Assembly: GCA_035534615.1 (NCBI GenBank)
Contig: DATLRO010000064.1
Coordinates: 1-21,229, forward strand
DNA: 21,229 bases
Direction: 5' to 3'
From: JAGWRA01 sp035534615
Lineage (GTDB): Bacteria; Acidobacteriota; Vicinamibacteria; Vicinamibacterales; CAVVIG01
Part shown: one piece after another, positions 1-7,426 of the stretch
Numbering within the stretch: position 1 is the stretch's first letter
Layout: each line of letters begins with the position of its first letter
Made by a program: the position numbers and the translations under genes
Notes under the pieces: model-generated
Databases searched by the model: none
Told to the model about the DNA's origin: nothing
The model's input: only the letters and a program-made list of their open reading frames with translations

Positions 1-705
1 CGGGTCGCCAGTGTCACGCCCGATGCCATCGTCGTGCAGGTCACGCCCGACGAGCAGATCACCGTGCCAAAGGCGGTCGTGACGGCCGTCCATGCGGTCG
101 ATCCTGCGGTACCGGGGCCGGCGGCCGGCGGGGCGATGACCAGCGCGCCGGTGCCGCCGCCACCGGCGTTCCGCGATGTGGTCGTCGCTGCCGGGACCGG
201 ATTGTCCCTGAGGCTCGCCACATCGGCCGGCTCGACCACGAGTCTGACCGGCGATCCCGTGCGGGCGTCCGTCGCCCGTTCCGTGGTGGTCGGCGGTCTC
301 GACGTCATTCCGGCCGGCGCGACGGTCATGGGGCGGGTGGTGCGGGCCGTGCGTGCGGGGCACATCAAAGGGCGGGCCTTGATCGCGATCCGGTTCGACC
401 GGATCGACACCGCCGGCCGCCGGTACGCGATCCGCACGACGCTCTTCGAGCGGGAGGCGGCGTCGCACGTGAAGAAGGACGCCTTGTCGATCGGGCTGCC
501 GGCGGCGGCCGGCTCGATCATCGGTGCGATCGCGGGTGGCGGCAAGGGAGCGTTGATCGGCGGTGCGGTCGGCGGCGGGGCTGGGACGGCCTATGCGATG
601 TCCACGCCTGGCCAGCAGGTCGTGCTGCCGGCCGGCACGGTCATTCGAGCCCGGCTGGCGGACCCGCTGACCATACGCGTCCCGGAGGGGCGCCGCGGTG
701 ACTGA
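1..705 (+). CDS. Envelope/secreted protein with glycine-zipper segment (5' partial)
   Basis: The frame is open from base 1 to a TGA at 703-705, so the true start lies upstream; a GTG at 34 is possible but the translation before it (RVASVTPDAIVVQ) looks like continuous protein. The visible 234 residues have a Pro/Ala-rich linker (about 35-60), then a beta-rich region with 'AGTGLSLRL' and 'VIPAGATVMGRV', and then a Gly/Ala-rich hydrophobic hairpin (GSIIGAIAGGGKGALIGGAVGGGAG) typical of glycine-zipper segments. It ends with 'VVLPAGTVIRARLADPLTIRV', a short strand repeat that mirrors the first 'PAGT' block. The layout resembles the C-terminal part of TrbI/VirB10-like or bacterial surface glycine-zipper proteins, but I see no conjugation genes, so I assign no function. 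The next gene follows closely on the same strand. Confidence 0.7.
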   Translation, partial: RVASVTPDAIVVQVTPDEQITVPKAVVTAVHAVDPAVPGPAAGGAMTSAPVPPPPAFRDVVVAAGTGLSLRLATSAGSTTSLTGDPVRASVARSVVVGGLDVIPAGATVMGRVVRAVRAGHIKGRALIAIRFDRIDTAGRRYAIRTTLFEREAASHVKKDALSIGLPAAAGSIIGAIAGGGKGALIGGAVGGGAGTAYAMSTPGQQVVLPAGTVIRARLADPLTIRVPEGRRGD

Positions 706-781
706 CGGGTGGCTCTGCGGCGCGCCGTTGTGGCCGATTTTCGTTGCGCGACGGCCTGGTTCCGCCGAGAATGTCCGACAC

Positions 782-1375
782 ATGGACACGCGAGGCCTGC
801 GGGTGGACTGCTGCCGCGGAGCCGTCCGTCAAACGCCGGCGGATGCGTGCGGCGCCGCGGGCCGGACGGCCCTGGCGCGATGGGCGGGGCGTGGCCGGCC
901 GCAGTGGTCCTGTGCCCTGGCGCTGGTGGCGATCCTGTCCGCGCCGGCGACCGCCCGGGCCCAGGTGTTTTCGACCGGGCAGGCGACGGTCACGCTGGCG
1001 GGCAGCGTCCGGCGGCTGCCGCTCTTCGCCCTGCCCGAAACCATCGGCTCGTCAGGCGTGCGATCCGATCTCGACGGCCGGCCGTTGCTGGGACTGGATT
1101 TCGGCGAGGTGCGGCGCGGGGCGATCGAGGCGACCGTCCACTTCACCGTCGACCGTGTCCACGGACCGGGTCGGTATGGCGATGCCCAGATCGGCGCCCT
1201 GTCGGTGATGTATGGCGGCGGGGGCGAAACGTGGCTGTACGATCCCCGCCTGAACGCCTGCACCTGCACGCTGACGAAGCTCGATGGGAGCGGCGTCGAG
1301 GGGATGATCAGCTGCGCCTCGTCGCCGAAGAACCGCCCTCCATTCGGGACCATCCGGTTCGAAGCCGCACCCTGA
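782..1375 (+). CDS. Small exported protein of unknown function
   Basis: A 197-residue product if started at the ATG at 782; the frame is also open from a GTG at 698 that overlaps the previous stop (GTGA), so coupled translation from 698 is the alternative. Neither has a good ribosome binding site. Around residues 46-64 there is a hydrophobic stretch ending in 'APATARAQ', a plausible signal peptide with cleavage after ARA, which would leave about 135 mature residues. The long basic, Cys-containing leader before it is odd and suggests the real start may be nearer the hydrophobic segment than any ATG or GTG allows. The mature part is beta-rich and has a Cys cluster (NACTCTL, then ISCASS) that could form disulfides in the periplasm. 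I do not recognise a named family. Confidence 0.6.
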   Translation: MDTRGLRVDCCRGAVRQTPADACGAAGRTALARWAGRGRPQWSCALALVAILSAPATARAQVFSTGQATVTLAGSVRRLPLFALPETIGSSGVRSDLDGRPLLGLDFGEVRRGAIEATVHFTVDRVHGPGRYGDAQIGALSVMYGGGGETWLYDPRLNACTCTLTKLDGSGVEGMISCASSPKNRPPFGTIRFEAAP

Positions 1376-1376
1376 A

Positions 1377-1400
1377 CGGAGGCGGCGCCCGGCGCCTCCG
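1377..1400. terminator. Perfect hairpin between convergent genes
   Basis: Bases 1377-1384 (CGGAGGCG) pair perfectly with 1393-1400 (CGCCTCCG) around an 8-base loop. The stem starts two bases after the stop of the upstream plus-strand gene and ends three bases before the stop of the minus-strand gene, so it can serve both strands. There is no T-run on either side. Confidence 0.55.
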
Positions 1401-1402
1401 GC

Positions 1403-1645
1403 TCACACGTGGTGACCGGCGAACTCCAGCTCGTGCCGGAGCACGGCTTTGATCGATTTCACCGACGGCCCGGTCTGTTTCAAATCCACGTCGATTTCGA
1501 ATATGCGATGATCCGGCGCCGCCCGGTGGTTCGTGAAGTGATAGCAGAGCTGCGAACCCTGCTCCTCGGCCGAATCGAGATGGAAATCGAAGTCGAGCTC
1601 CCGCACGGCGTCGGTCCCGATCTTCCGCACCTCCTGCTGAGTCAT
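1403..1645 (-). CDS. Conserved-looking 80-residue protein of unknown function
   Basis: The ATG at 1645 is preceded by a strong ribosome binding site (AAAGGAGG, then 5 bases to the start), which makes this a real gene despite its size. The product is acidic at the N-terminus (VRELDFDFHLDSAEEQGSQ) with no signal peptide or membrane helix. It is predicted to be a small soluble alpha/beta protein, with alternating strands such as 'HRIFEIDVDLKQTG' and a final helix 'VKSIKAVLRHELEFAGHHV'. It lies 100 bases downstream of the NtrC-type regulator on the same strand and may be cotranscribed or have its own promoter. I do not recognise the family. Confidence 0.7.
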   Translation of the reverse strand: MTQQEVRKIGTDAVRELDFDFHLDSAEEQGSQLCYHFTNHRAAPDHRIFEIDVDLKQTGPSVKSIKAVLRHELEFAGHHV

Positions 1646-1745
1646 TGGCGCCTCCTTTCTCTGGCTCCACTCTGCGCCTTTGCACGGCGCCCTGCAAGCT
1701 GATCGGCCTTTGAGCCGTTCGACGGGCCGGTTCCGGGCGGGCCGG

Positions 1746-3158
1746 TCAGGACGATGCGCGGGAGCGCGACTGGGGCCTGTCGTTCGCCGGGCGGCGGACC
1801 ATGTCGCTCAGGCCGAGGCGCTCGAGGTGCCGGTACAGGGCGCGCCGGCTGACGCCGAGGATCTGGGCGGCGGCGTACTTGTTGCCTTTCGTCTGGCGAA
1901 GCACGCGCAGGATGTGTTCGCGCTCGGCGTCCAGCAGCGAGGCGACGGCGGCCGGCTCCTCGCCGGCCGGCCGGGCGGGGGCCGGCGGGGCCAGGCCGGC
2001 CTCGACCTCGCGCTCGGTGATCACCGCCTTGTCGGCGAGCAGGCAGACGCGCTCGATCGCGTTCCGCAGCTCGCGGACGTTGCCGGCCCAGGGCGCCGAT
2101 TGCAGGAGGCGCTCGGCGCCGGGGGACAGCGCCAGCTTCTTGTCCAGCCGCCGCGCGAACTCTTCGACGAACGCGGCCGTCAGGTAGGGGATGTCCTCGC
2201 GGTGGTCGCGCAGCGGCGGCACCCGCACCTCGACCACGTTGAGGCGGTAGAAGAGATCGCTGCGGAACCGGCGCTCGGCGGTCTCGACCCGGAGATCCCG
2301 GTTGGTGGCCGCCAGAACGCTGACGTCGACGCGCCGCGGCTCGAGCCCGCCGATCCGCTGCACCTCGCCGGCCTCGAGCACCCGCAGCAGTTTTGCCTGG
2401 ACGCCCGCCGGCAGCTCGCCCACTTCGTCCAGGAACAGCGTCCCCTGGTGCGCAGCCTCGAACAGGCCCGCTTTCGCCGTCACGGCGCCCGTGAAGGCGC
2501 CCCGCACGTGGCCGAACAACTCGCTCTCGAACAGCGTCTCGACCACCGCCGAGCAGTTCACCGCCACGAACGGCCGCCGGCTGCGCGGACCGAGCTCGTG
2601 GAGGGCGCGCGCCACGAGTTCCTTGCCGCTGCCGGTCTCTCCGGTGATGAGCGCGCTGCGCACGTGCGGGCCGAGCCGGCGCAGCAGGGCGAACAGATCC
2701 TGCATCGCCGGGCTGCGCCCGATCATGCCGCAGAAGGTGAGCTGCCGGGCCAGCCGGCTCTCGCTGGCGAGCAGCGCGCGCCGGCGTTCGGACTCCTCCC
2801 GGGTGGAGTGCAGGAGCTCGCGCAGACGGGTGAGATCCAGCGGCTTGGTCAGGTAATCGCGCCCGCCGAGCTTGATGGCTTCCACCGCCGCGCTCACGTC
2901 GGCGTGGCCGCTCATCAGGACCACCTCGCACTCGGGGACTTCCGCGCGCATCTCCCGCAGCACGTCCAGGCCGTTCACCTCCGGCATCATCAGATCGACG
3001 ATCGCCAGATCGGCCGGCTGCCGCCGGAGTTCCTCCATGGCCTGCCGTCCGTTCTCGCACGTGACGACCTGGAAGCCCTCCTGGTGGGCGACCCGGGCCA
3101 CCAGTTTCAGCATCTGGACGTCATCGTCGACCACCAGAACGAACGGGCTGCCAGTCAC
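1746..3158 (-). CDS. Sigma-54-dependent response regulator, NtrC family
   Basis: A three-domain transcription activator of about 470 residues. The receiver domain begins almost at the start: acidic pocket DDD (11-13), phospho-acceptor D55 (IVDLMMP), switch Ser in 'LMSGH' and Lys 105 (LTKPL). The AAA+ domain has Walker A GETGSGKE (173-180), the sigma-54 contact loop GAFTGA (220-225) and Walker B LFLDEVGE (241-248). A Fis-type helix-turn-helix closes the protein (about 415-452, TKGNKYAAAQILGVSRRALY). I chose the GTG at 3158 because it has AGAGG four bases upstream and puts the receiver core at the usual position; an ATG at 3257 would add 33 unlikely residues and lacks a ribosome site. No histidine kinase is in the window, so the signal is unknown. 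It lies downstream of the Asp-box gene with a 216-base gap. Confidence 0.93.
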   Translation of the reverse strand: MTGSPFVLVVDDDVQMLKLVARVAHQEGFQVVTCENGRQAMEELRRQPADLAIVDLMMPEVNGLDVLREMRAEVPECEVVLMSGHADVSAAVEAIKLGGRDYLTKPLDLTRLRELLHSTREESERRRALLASESRLARQLTFCGMIGRSPAMQDLFALLRRLGPHVRSALITGETGSGKELVARALHELGPRSRRPFVAVNCSAVVETLFESELFGHVRGAFTGAVTAKAGLFEAAHQGTLFLDEVGELPAGVQAKLLRVLEAGEVQRIGGLEPRRVDVSVLAATNRDLRVETAERRFRSDLFYRLNVVEVRVPPLRDHREDIPYLTAAFVEEFARRLDKKLALSPGAERLLQSAPWAGNVRELRNAIERVCLLADKAVITEREVEAGLAPPAPARPAGEEPAAVASLLDAEREHILRVLRQTKGNKYAAAQILGVSRRALYRHLERLGLSDMVRRPANDRPQSRSRASS

Positions 3159-3339
3159 AAGGCCTCTGATTATCGACAGGCGCGGCGACAGGCCGGATGC
3201 GTCTGCCGCTCGGCCGGCCGGACGGGACGCCACGCTTCGAAGGTTCCCGCCAAGCATAAGCGGCCGCGCGCGGGAGGGGAAGACCTCTTCCGCCCGTCGG
3301 CCGCACCCGTGTGTCCCGATCGGCGTTCGATGCGCCGGG

Positions 3340-3360
3340 CGCCGGATCCGGGAGCCGGCG
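3340..3360 (-). terminator. Candidate hairpin downstream of the Asp-box gene
   Basis: CGCCGG at 3340-3345 pairs with CCGGCG at 3355-3360 around a 9-base loop, 14 bases past the stop of the minus-strand Asp-box gene. The stem is short and there is no T-run, so this may be only an attenuating structure in the 216-base spacer before the response regulator. Confidence 0.3.
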
Positions 3361-3374
3361 GCTGCGGACGTCGT

Positions 3375-6300
3375 CTACGGCACGATCGGCGCCAGGCCCG
3401 CCGCCTTGAGTTTCGCGTTCAACGCCACGAGATCGGTCGATTGCAGCTGGCGCCATGCGGCCAGCCTGGCGCCCAGCGCGCGCCCGAGCGTGCCTGCCGC
3501 CGCGATCGCCTGGGTGGTCGGCCTGGCGTCCGCTCCCTCGACGATTTCGTAGACCCTGGCGAGTTCGCCGTTGAGCCGGGTCAGATCGTCGGTTCCGGCG
3601 GCGGCTCCGGCCGGCGGCCCGCCGCTGGCCCCGCCGGCGAGCGCGAAGGCGCGGCGATCGAGCGTCCCGACGGCATCGGCCAGCGGACCCGCCCGCGGCC
3701 CGATGGCCTGCAGCTGGGCGCGGACCCGGCGCGCGGCCTGCAGCGCGGCATCGTCCCGGTGCAGTGCGGCGGTCAGACGGCTGGCCAGCGCGAACTGCTC
3801 GCGCAGGCCGGCGGGCGTCACCTGGACGCGCGGATCCATCTTCACGACGAGCGGCTGGCTCATCGTCCGACCGTCCACGGTCAGCCTGACCGTGTACCGG
3901 CCGGGCAGCACGGCAGGTCCCTGCGGCACGAGCGGGGTATCGTGCGGGATCGCCGAGATCGGGTACTCGCGCCGGAGCACGTCGGGCGGCGCCTCGTGGA
4001 GATCCCAGACGAACCGGTGCATGCCGGGACCGGCCGGCAGGATCTGCGGCAGCCGGACCCAGTAGGCCGGCACGTTCAACTCGGGATTGATCGGCGCCGG
4101 TACATCGGTACTGGAGAAGCGGCGCACGAGCGTGCCGGCCTGGTCGTAGACGGCCAGTGTCACCGGACCGGCGGCGGGCCGCCCGAGCACGTAATCGAGG
4201 ATCGCGCCATCCGGCGGATTGCGGCCGGCCGACTCCTCGGGCGGCAGCGGAGTGTCGGTGTTGGTGTCGCGGCGGAGGCGGTACGCCGGCGCGGGGCTGA
4301 AGAGATGGGCCGCCGACCGCGCAACCGCCGGCGTGAGCTGCCGCAGCGGCGTGACGTCGTCCAGAATCCAGAACGACCGGCCGTGCGTGGCGACCACCAG
4401 ATCGTCATCGTGGACGATGAGGTCGCGCATCGACGTCGACGGCAGGTTGAGCTGCAGCGGCTGCCAGTGGTCGCCGTCGTCGAAGGAGACGTAGACCGCC
4501 CGTTCGGTCCCCGCGTAGAGCAGCCCCTTGCGCACCGGATCCTCGCGGACCACGTTCACCGGCGCGTCGGCCGGCAGACCGTTCGTGATCAGCTGCCAGG
4601 TCCGCCCGCCGTCGTGCGTCCGGTAGATGTACGGCGTCAGGTCGTCCAGCCGGAAGCGGGAAACCGACGCGTAGACCGTCCGCGGATCGAAATGCGAGGC
4701 GTCGAGCTGGGTGACCTTGCTCCAGGGTGTCATCGCCGGCGGCGTGACGTTCTGCCAGTGCAGGCCCCCGTCCCGCGTCACCTGGATCAGCCCGTCGTCG
4801 GTGCCGGCCCAGATGAGGTTGACGTTCAGCGGTGACGGGGCGATCGAATAGATGACCCCGCGGTGCGGCACGCGCCGTGCCTCGGCCGCGTAGACGCCGA
4901 GGCTGGGCGGCACGCCCGGGTCCGGCCGCGTCAGGTCGGGACTGATGATCTGCCACCGGTGCCCGCCGTCGGTCGTCTTGAAGAGCACCTGCGCGGCGAA
5001 GTACAGGATGTGCGGGTCGACCGGCGAGAAGATGAGCGGGGCGGTCCGGTCGAACCGGTACTGTCCCGTGCGCAGCACGACCGGTCCGACGTCCTGGACC
5101 TGGCCCGTCCGCGCGTCGTACCGCGTCACCTTGCCGCCGTACACGACGCCCGGGTGAAGCGGATCGGGCGCGGCGTAGCCGTACTCCTCGGCGCCCACCG
5201 GGTGCCAGTCGCGGAAGGTGATCGCGCCTTCGTTCCCCCGGCTCGACACGCCGGCCGACCCGCTTTCCTGCTGGCCGCCGTACACCCGGTACGGAAAGCC
5301 GTTGTCCGCCGTCACGTGGTACAGCTGCGCGGTCGGCTGGTTGTACCAGGAGCTCCACGTCCGCCCCCCGTTCACGCTGAGGGTGGCGCCCTGGTCGGCC
5401 GCGAGCAGGATGATGTCGGGGTTGCGGGGATTGATCCAGATGGTGTGATAGTCGTCGCCGCCCGGGGCGCCCTTGATCGCCGTGAACGTGCGGCCGCCGT
5501 CCGCCGACCGGTACGTCGAGGTGTTGGCGACGTAGACGACGTCGGGGTTGCGGGGATCGACCCGGACGCAGGCAAAGTCGTCGCCGCGCCCCCAGATGCG
5601 GGTCTCGTCGTTCACCCGCGTCCATGTGCGCCCGGCATCGTCCGATCGGTACAGGCCGCCGTACGCTGGAGCCGCCTGCACGAGTGCGTACATGCGATCC
5701 GGCCGGCTCGGCGCGATGCCGATGCCGATCCGCCCGAGGCCCTCGGCGAAGGTCGGCAGGCCGGCGCGCAGCGCCGTCCAGGTCGTGCCGCCGTCGGTCG
5801 ATCGGAACAGGCCGCTCTCCGGGCCGCGATAGGCGTTGTTGTACTCCCAGGGCCCCTGCCGGGCGGCCCACAGCACCGCGTACACGATCGAGGGGTTGTC
5901 CGGGTCGAACGCCAGATCGATCGCCCCCGTGTTCTCGTTCCGGTACAGCACCTTCTGGAACGTCCGACCGCCGTCGGTCGACCGGAAGACGCCGCGCTCG
6001 GCGTTCGGTCCGTACGGATGGCCGAGCACGGCCACGAACAGCCGGTCCGGATCGTGCGGATCGACGATGATCGCGCCGATCTGCTCGCCGTGCCGCAGGC
6101 CGAGGTGCGTCCAGGTCCGGCCGCCATCGGTCGTCTTGTAGAGGCCGTCCCCGACCGACAGGTCCGGCCGCTGCAGCCCTTCGCCGCTGCCGATGTAGAT
6201 GATGTCCGGGTTCGACGGCGCCACGGCCAGCGCGCCGATCGAGCCGGTCGGCTGCCCGTCGAAGATCGGCGTCCAGGTGCGCCCGTAGTCCGTGCTCTTC

Positions 6301-6530
6301 CAGACGCCGCCGTCGTTGGCGCCGACGTAGAACAGGTTCGGCCGGCCCGGCACGCCGCTCGCTGCGACCGTGCGGCCGCCGCGGAACGGGCCGATGAGCC
6401 GCCATCGCATCGCGGCGTACAGATCGGGGTTGATCGGAAAGACGGGCGCGGCCTGCCCGGCGCCGGCCAGCAGGCCGGCGATCGCCACGACCGTCACGCA
6501 CGCGAACAGGCGTCGCCCTGATGAGATCAT
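3375..6530 (-). CDS. Secreted VPS10/sortilin-like Asp-box beta-propeller protein
   Basis: A 1051-residue exported protein. Residues 1-28 form a signal peptide (hydrophobic core VTVVAIAGLLAGAG, cleavage near GQA-A). From residue 40 the protein has at least 11 Asp-box motifs (S/T-x-D-x-G-x-T-W), for example STDYGRTW (79-86) and TTDGGRTW (133-140), and later variants STDGGTTW, SDDAGRTW, SVNGGRTW and THDGGRTW. Each box normally sits at a blade turn, so one or two beta-propellers are expected. The last 300 residues are different: a beta-sandwich-like part ('GRYTVRLTVDGRTMSQPLVV') and a helical tail. The family (BNR/sortilin N-terminal repeats) is abundant in Acidobacteriota and is often annotated as glycosyl hydrolase or exo-alpha-sialidase, but I see no sialidase catalytic set, so an enzymatic name is not justified. 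The ATG has GGAGGG five bases upstream. Confidence 0.92.
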   Translation of the reverse strand: MISSGRRLFACVTVVAIAGLLAGAGQAAPVFPINPDLYAAMRWRLIGPFRGGRTVAASGVPGRPNLFYVGANDGGVWKSTDYGRTWTPIFDGQPTGSIGALAVAPSNPDIIYIGSGEGLQRPDLSVGDGLYKTTDGGRTWTHLGLRHGEQIGAIIVDPHDPDRLFVAVLGHPYGPNAERGVFRSTDGGRTFQKVLYRNENTGAIDLAFDPDNPSIVYAVLWAARQGPWEYNNAYRGPESGLFRSTDGGTTWTALRAGLPTFAEGLGRIGIGIAPSRPDRMYALVQAAPAYGGLYRSDDAGRTWTRVNDETRIWGRGDDFACVRVDPRNPDVVYVANTSTYRSADGGRTFTAIKGAPGGDDYHTIWINPRNPDIILLAADQGATLSVNGGRTWSSWYNQPTAQLYHVTADNGFPYRVYGGQQESGSAGVSSRGNEGAITFRDWHPVGAEEYGYAAPDPLHPGVVYGGKVTRYDARTGQVQDVGPVVLRTGQYRFDRTAPLIFSPVDPHILYFAAQVLFKTTDGGHRWQIISPDLTRPDPGVPPSLGVYAAEARRVPHRGVIYSIAPSPLNVNLIWAGTDDGLIQVTRDGGLHWQNVTPPAMTPWSKVTQLDASHFDPRTVYASVSRFRLDDLTPYIYRTHDGGRTWQLITNGLPADAPVNVVREDPVRKGLLYAGTERAVYVSFDDGDHWQPLQLNLPSTSMRDLIVHDDDLVVATHGRSFWILDDVTPLRQLTPAVARSAAHLFSPAPAYRLRRDTNTDTPLPPEESAGRNPPDGAILDYVLGRPAAGPVTLAVYDQAGTLVRRFSSTDVPAPINPELNVPAYWVRLPQILPAGPGMHRFVWDLHEAPPDVLRREYPISAIPHDTPLVPQGPAVLPGRYTVRLTVDGRTMSQPLVVKMDPRVQVTPAGLREQFALASRLTAALHRDDAALQAARRVRAQLQAIGPRAGPLADAVGTLDRRAFALAGGASGGPPAGAAAGTDDLTRLNGELARVYEIVEGADARPTTQAIAAAGTLGRALGARLAAWRQLQSTDLVALNAKLKAAGLAPIVP

Positions 6531-6555
6531 GCGGACCCTCCGGAACAGCGAACTA

Positions 6556-6585
6556 TTGATACCCCGCCGGCCCTCATCGTGGCAA
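6556..6585 (-). promoter_or_regulatory. Candidate sigma-70-type promoter for the Asp-box gene
   Basis: On the minus strand TTGCCA (6585-6580, 5 of 6 to the -35 consensus) is followed after 18 bases by TATCAA (6561-6556, 4 of 6 to the -10 consensus). Transcription would begin near 6549, giving a short leader of about 20 bases that contains the ribosome site. Confidence 0.4.
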
Positions 6586-6610
6586 CTGGCGGGTAACTTC
6601 TGCCGGCCCC

Positions 6611-6650
6611 GGGGCGTTCCTGCGCGATCGCCGATCGCCGCAGGAGCCCC
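6611..6650. repeat. Extended interrupted stem-loop in divergent spacer
   Basis: GGGGC (6611-6615) pairs with GCCCC (6646-6650), and after a two-base bulge TCCTGCG (6618-6624) pairs with CGCAGGA (6639-6645), a 12-bp stem in total. The 14-base loop carries two copies of CGATCGC that overlap a direct repeat. A second, wider pair (GGCCCCGG 6605-6612 with CCGGGGCC 6661-6668) could compete with it. The structure lies between the divergent Asp-box and outer-membrane genes; role unknown. Confidence 0.5.
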
Positions 6651-6749
6651 CGCGGCGCGGCCGGGGCCCTATCCCGCGCGCGATCAGTCAGATGGCGCCT
6701 GCCGCTCGTTCGAACCGGACGGCACGGTCGTTGCCCTGCACACGGGCGG

Positions 6750-6769
6750 CGCCGGCCGATCGGCCGGCG
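6750..6769. promoter_or_regulatory. 20-bp perfect palindrome upstream of outer-membrane gene
   Basis: The 20 bases centred between 6759 and 6760 are a perfect palindrome (half-site CGCCGGCCGA). It ends 31 bases before the ATG of the outer-membrane gene. It could be a dimeric-repressor operator, or in RNA an 8-bp stem with a GATC loop just ahead of the ribosome binding site. Confidence 0.45.
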
Positions 6770-6800
6770 TTCGACGCGAACGCTTTCAGGGAGGTGGTGC

Positions 6801-7328
6801 ATGCGCAGACAGGCGATCGGAATGGTCCTGCTGATCGGGCTGGCGGGCTGGCTGGTGCCGTCGCCCGCACGTGCGGACACGTTCGTGACACCGTTCGTCG
6901 GCGCGACGTTCGCCGGCGACGCGCCGGCGAGCGAGCCGGTTTACGGCGTCGGCGTCGGCGGGGGAGGGGTGGTGGGGCTCGAAGGAGAATTCGGCTACGC
7001 GCCGGATTTCTTCAGTCAGAGCACCGGCGTCACCAGCAGCGACGTCCTGACGCTGATGGCGAACCTGCTGGTCGGTGCGCCGCGCGGCCCCGTCCGTCCC
7101 TACGTCACCGGCGGGCTCGGGTTGATCCGCCAGCAGCGTGACCTGAGCGCCTCGGGACTCCTGAGCCACATCTCGTCGGACGACTTCGGGTTCAACGTCG
7201 GCGGCGGCGCCCGTTTCATGCTGACGAAACATCTCGCCGTGCGCGGCGATCTCCGGTACTTCAAGGTGCGAAAGAGCGGCGGCCTCGGATTCTGGCGCGC
7301 CTACGGCGGGCTGGCGCTGGGCTTCTGA
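6801..7328 (+). CDS. Outer-membrane beta-barrel protein (OmpA/porin-like fold)
   Basis: A 175-residue protein with a clear signal peptide: basic MRRQ, a hydrophobic core to residue 19, and the cleavage site PARA before D26. The mature part is a run of alternating amphipathic strands ('FVTPFVGATFAG', 'VGLEGEFGYAPDFF', 'VRPYVTGGLGLI', 'FGFNVGGGARFML', 'LAVRGDLRYFKV') and ends in 'YGGLALGF'. A C-terminal Phe is the usual signal for outer-membrane insertion by the Bam complex. The size fits an eight-stranded barrel. GGGAGGTGG just before the ATG supports the start. Its cargo or role cannot be read from the sequence. It stands alone after a divergent spacer, and an inverted repeat follows its stop. 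Confidence 0.85.
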   Translation: MRRQAIGMVLLIGLAGWLVPSPARADTFVTPFVGATFAGDAPASEPVYGVGVGGGGVVGLEGEFGYAPDFFSQSTGVTSSDVLTLMANLLVGAPRGPVRPYVTGGLGLIRQQRDLSASGLLSHISSDDFGFNVGGGARFMLTKHLAVRGDLRYFKVRKSGGLGFWRAYGGLALGF

Positions 7329-7375
7329 GCCGGGCCGGGGCGCTCGTGCGGCAGTGGCCGGGGCCGGCCCGGCTC
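7327..7375 (+). terminator. 12-bp inverted repeat after the outer-membrane gene
   Basis: GAGCCGGGCCGG (7327-7338) is perfectly complementary to CCGGCCCGGCTC (7364-7375), with a 25-base loop. The left arm begins inside the stop codon. No T-run follows. It separates the barrel gene from the kynurenine pair and may terminate or attenuate transcription between them. Confidence 0.4.
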
Positions 7376-7426
7376 GAGGAGCCTCCGTGTCGCGGCCGGA
7401 AATGATGTACCTTGTGTTCGACGAGC

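Noticed and set aside
1680..4835. Plus-strand open frame of 1051 codons antisense to the regulator and Asp-box gene
   Set aside because: It runs opposite two genes with clear domains, has an Arg/Gln/His-rich composition typical of GC-rich shadow frames and no ribosome site.
4405..6501. Minus-strand alternative frame within the Asp-box gene
   Set aside because: It is a +1/-1 shadow of the Asp-box frame with Arg-rich low-complexity sequence.
6690..6720. GTTCGAACC resembling a tRNA T-loop
   Set aside because: No acceptor, D or anticodon stems can be drawn around it.
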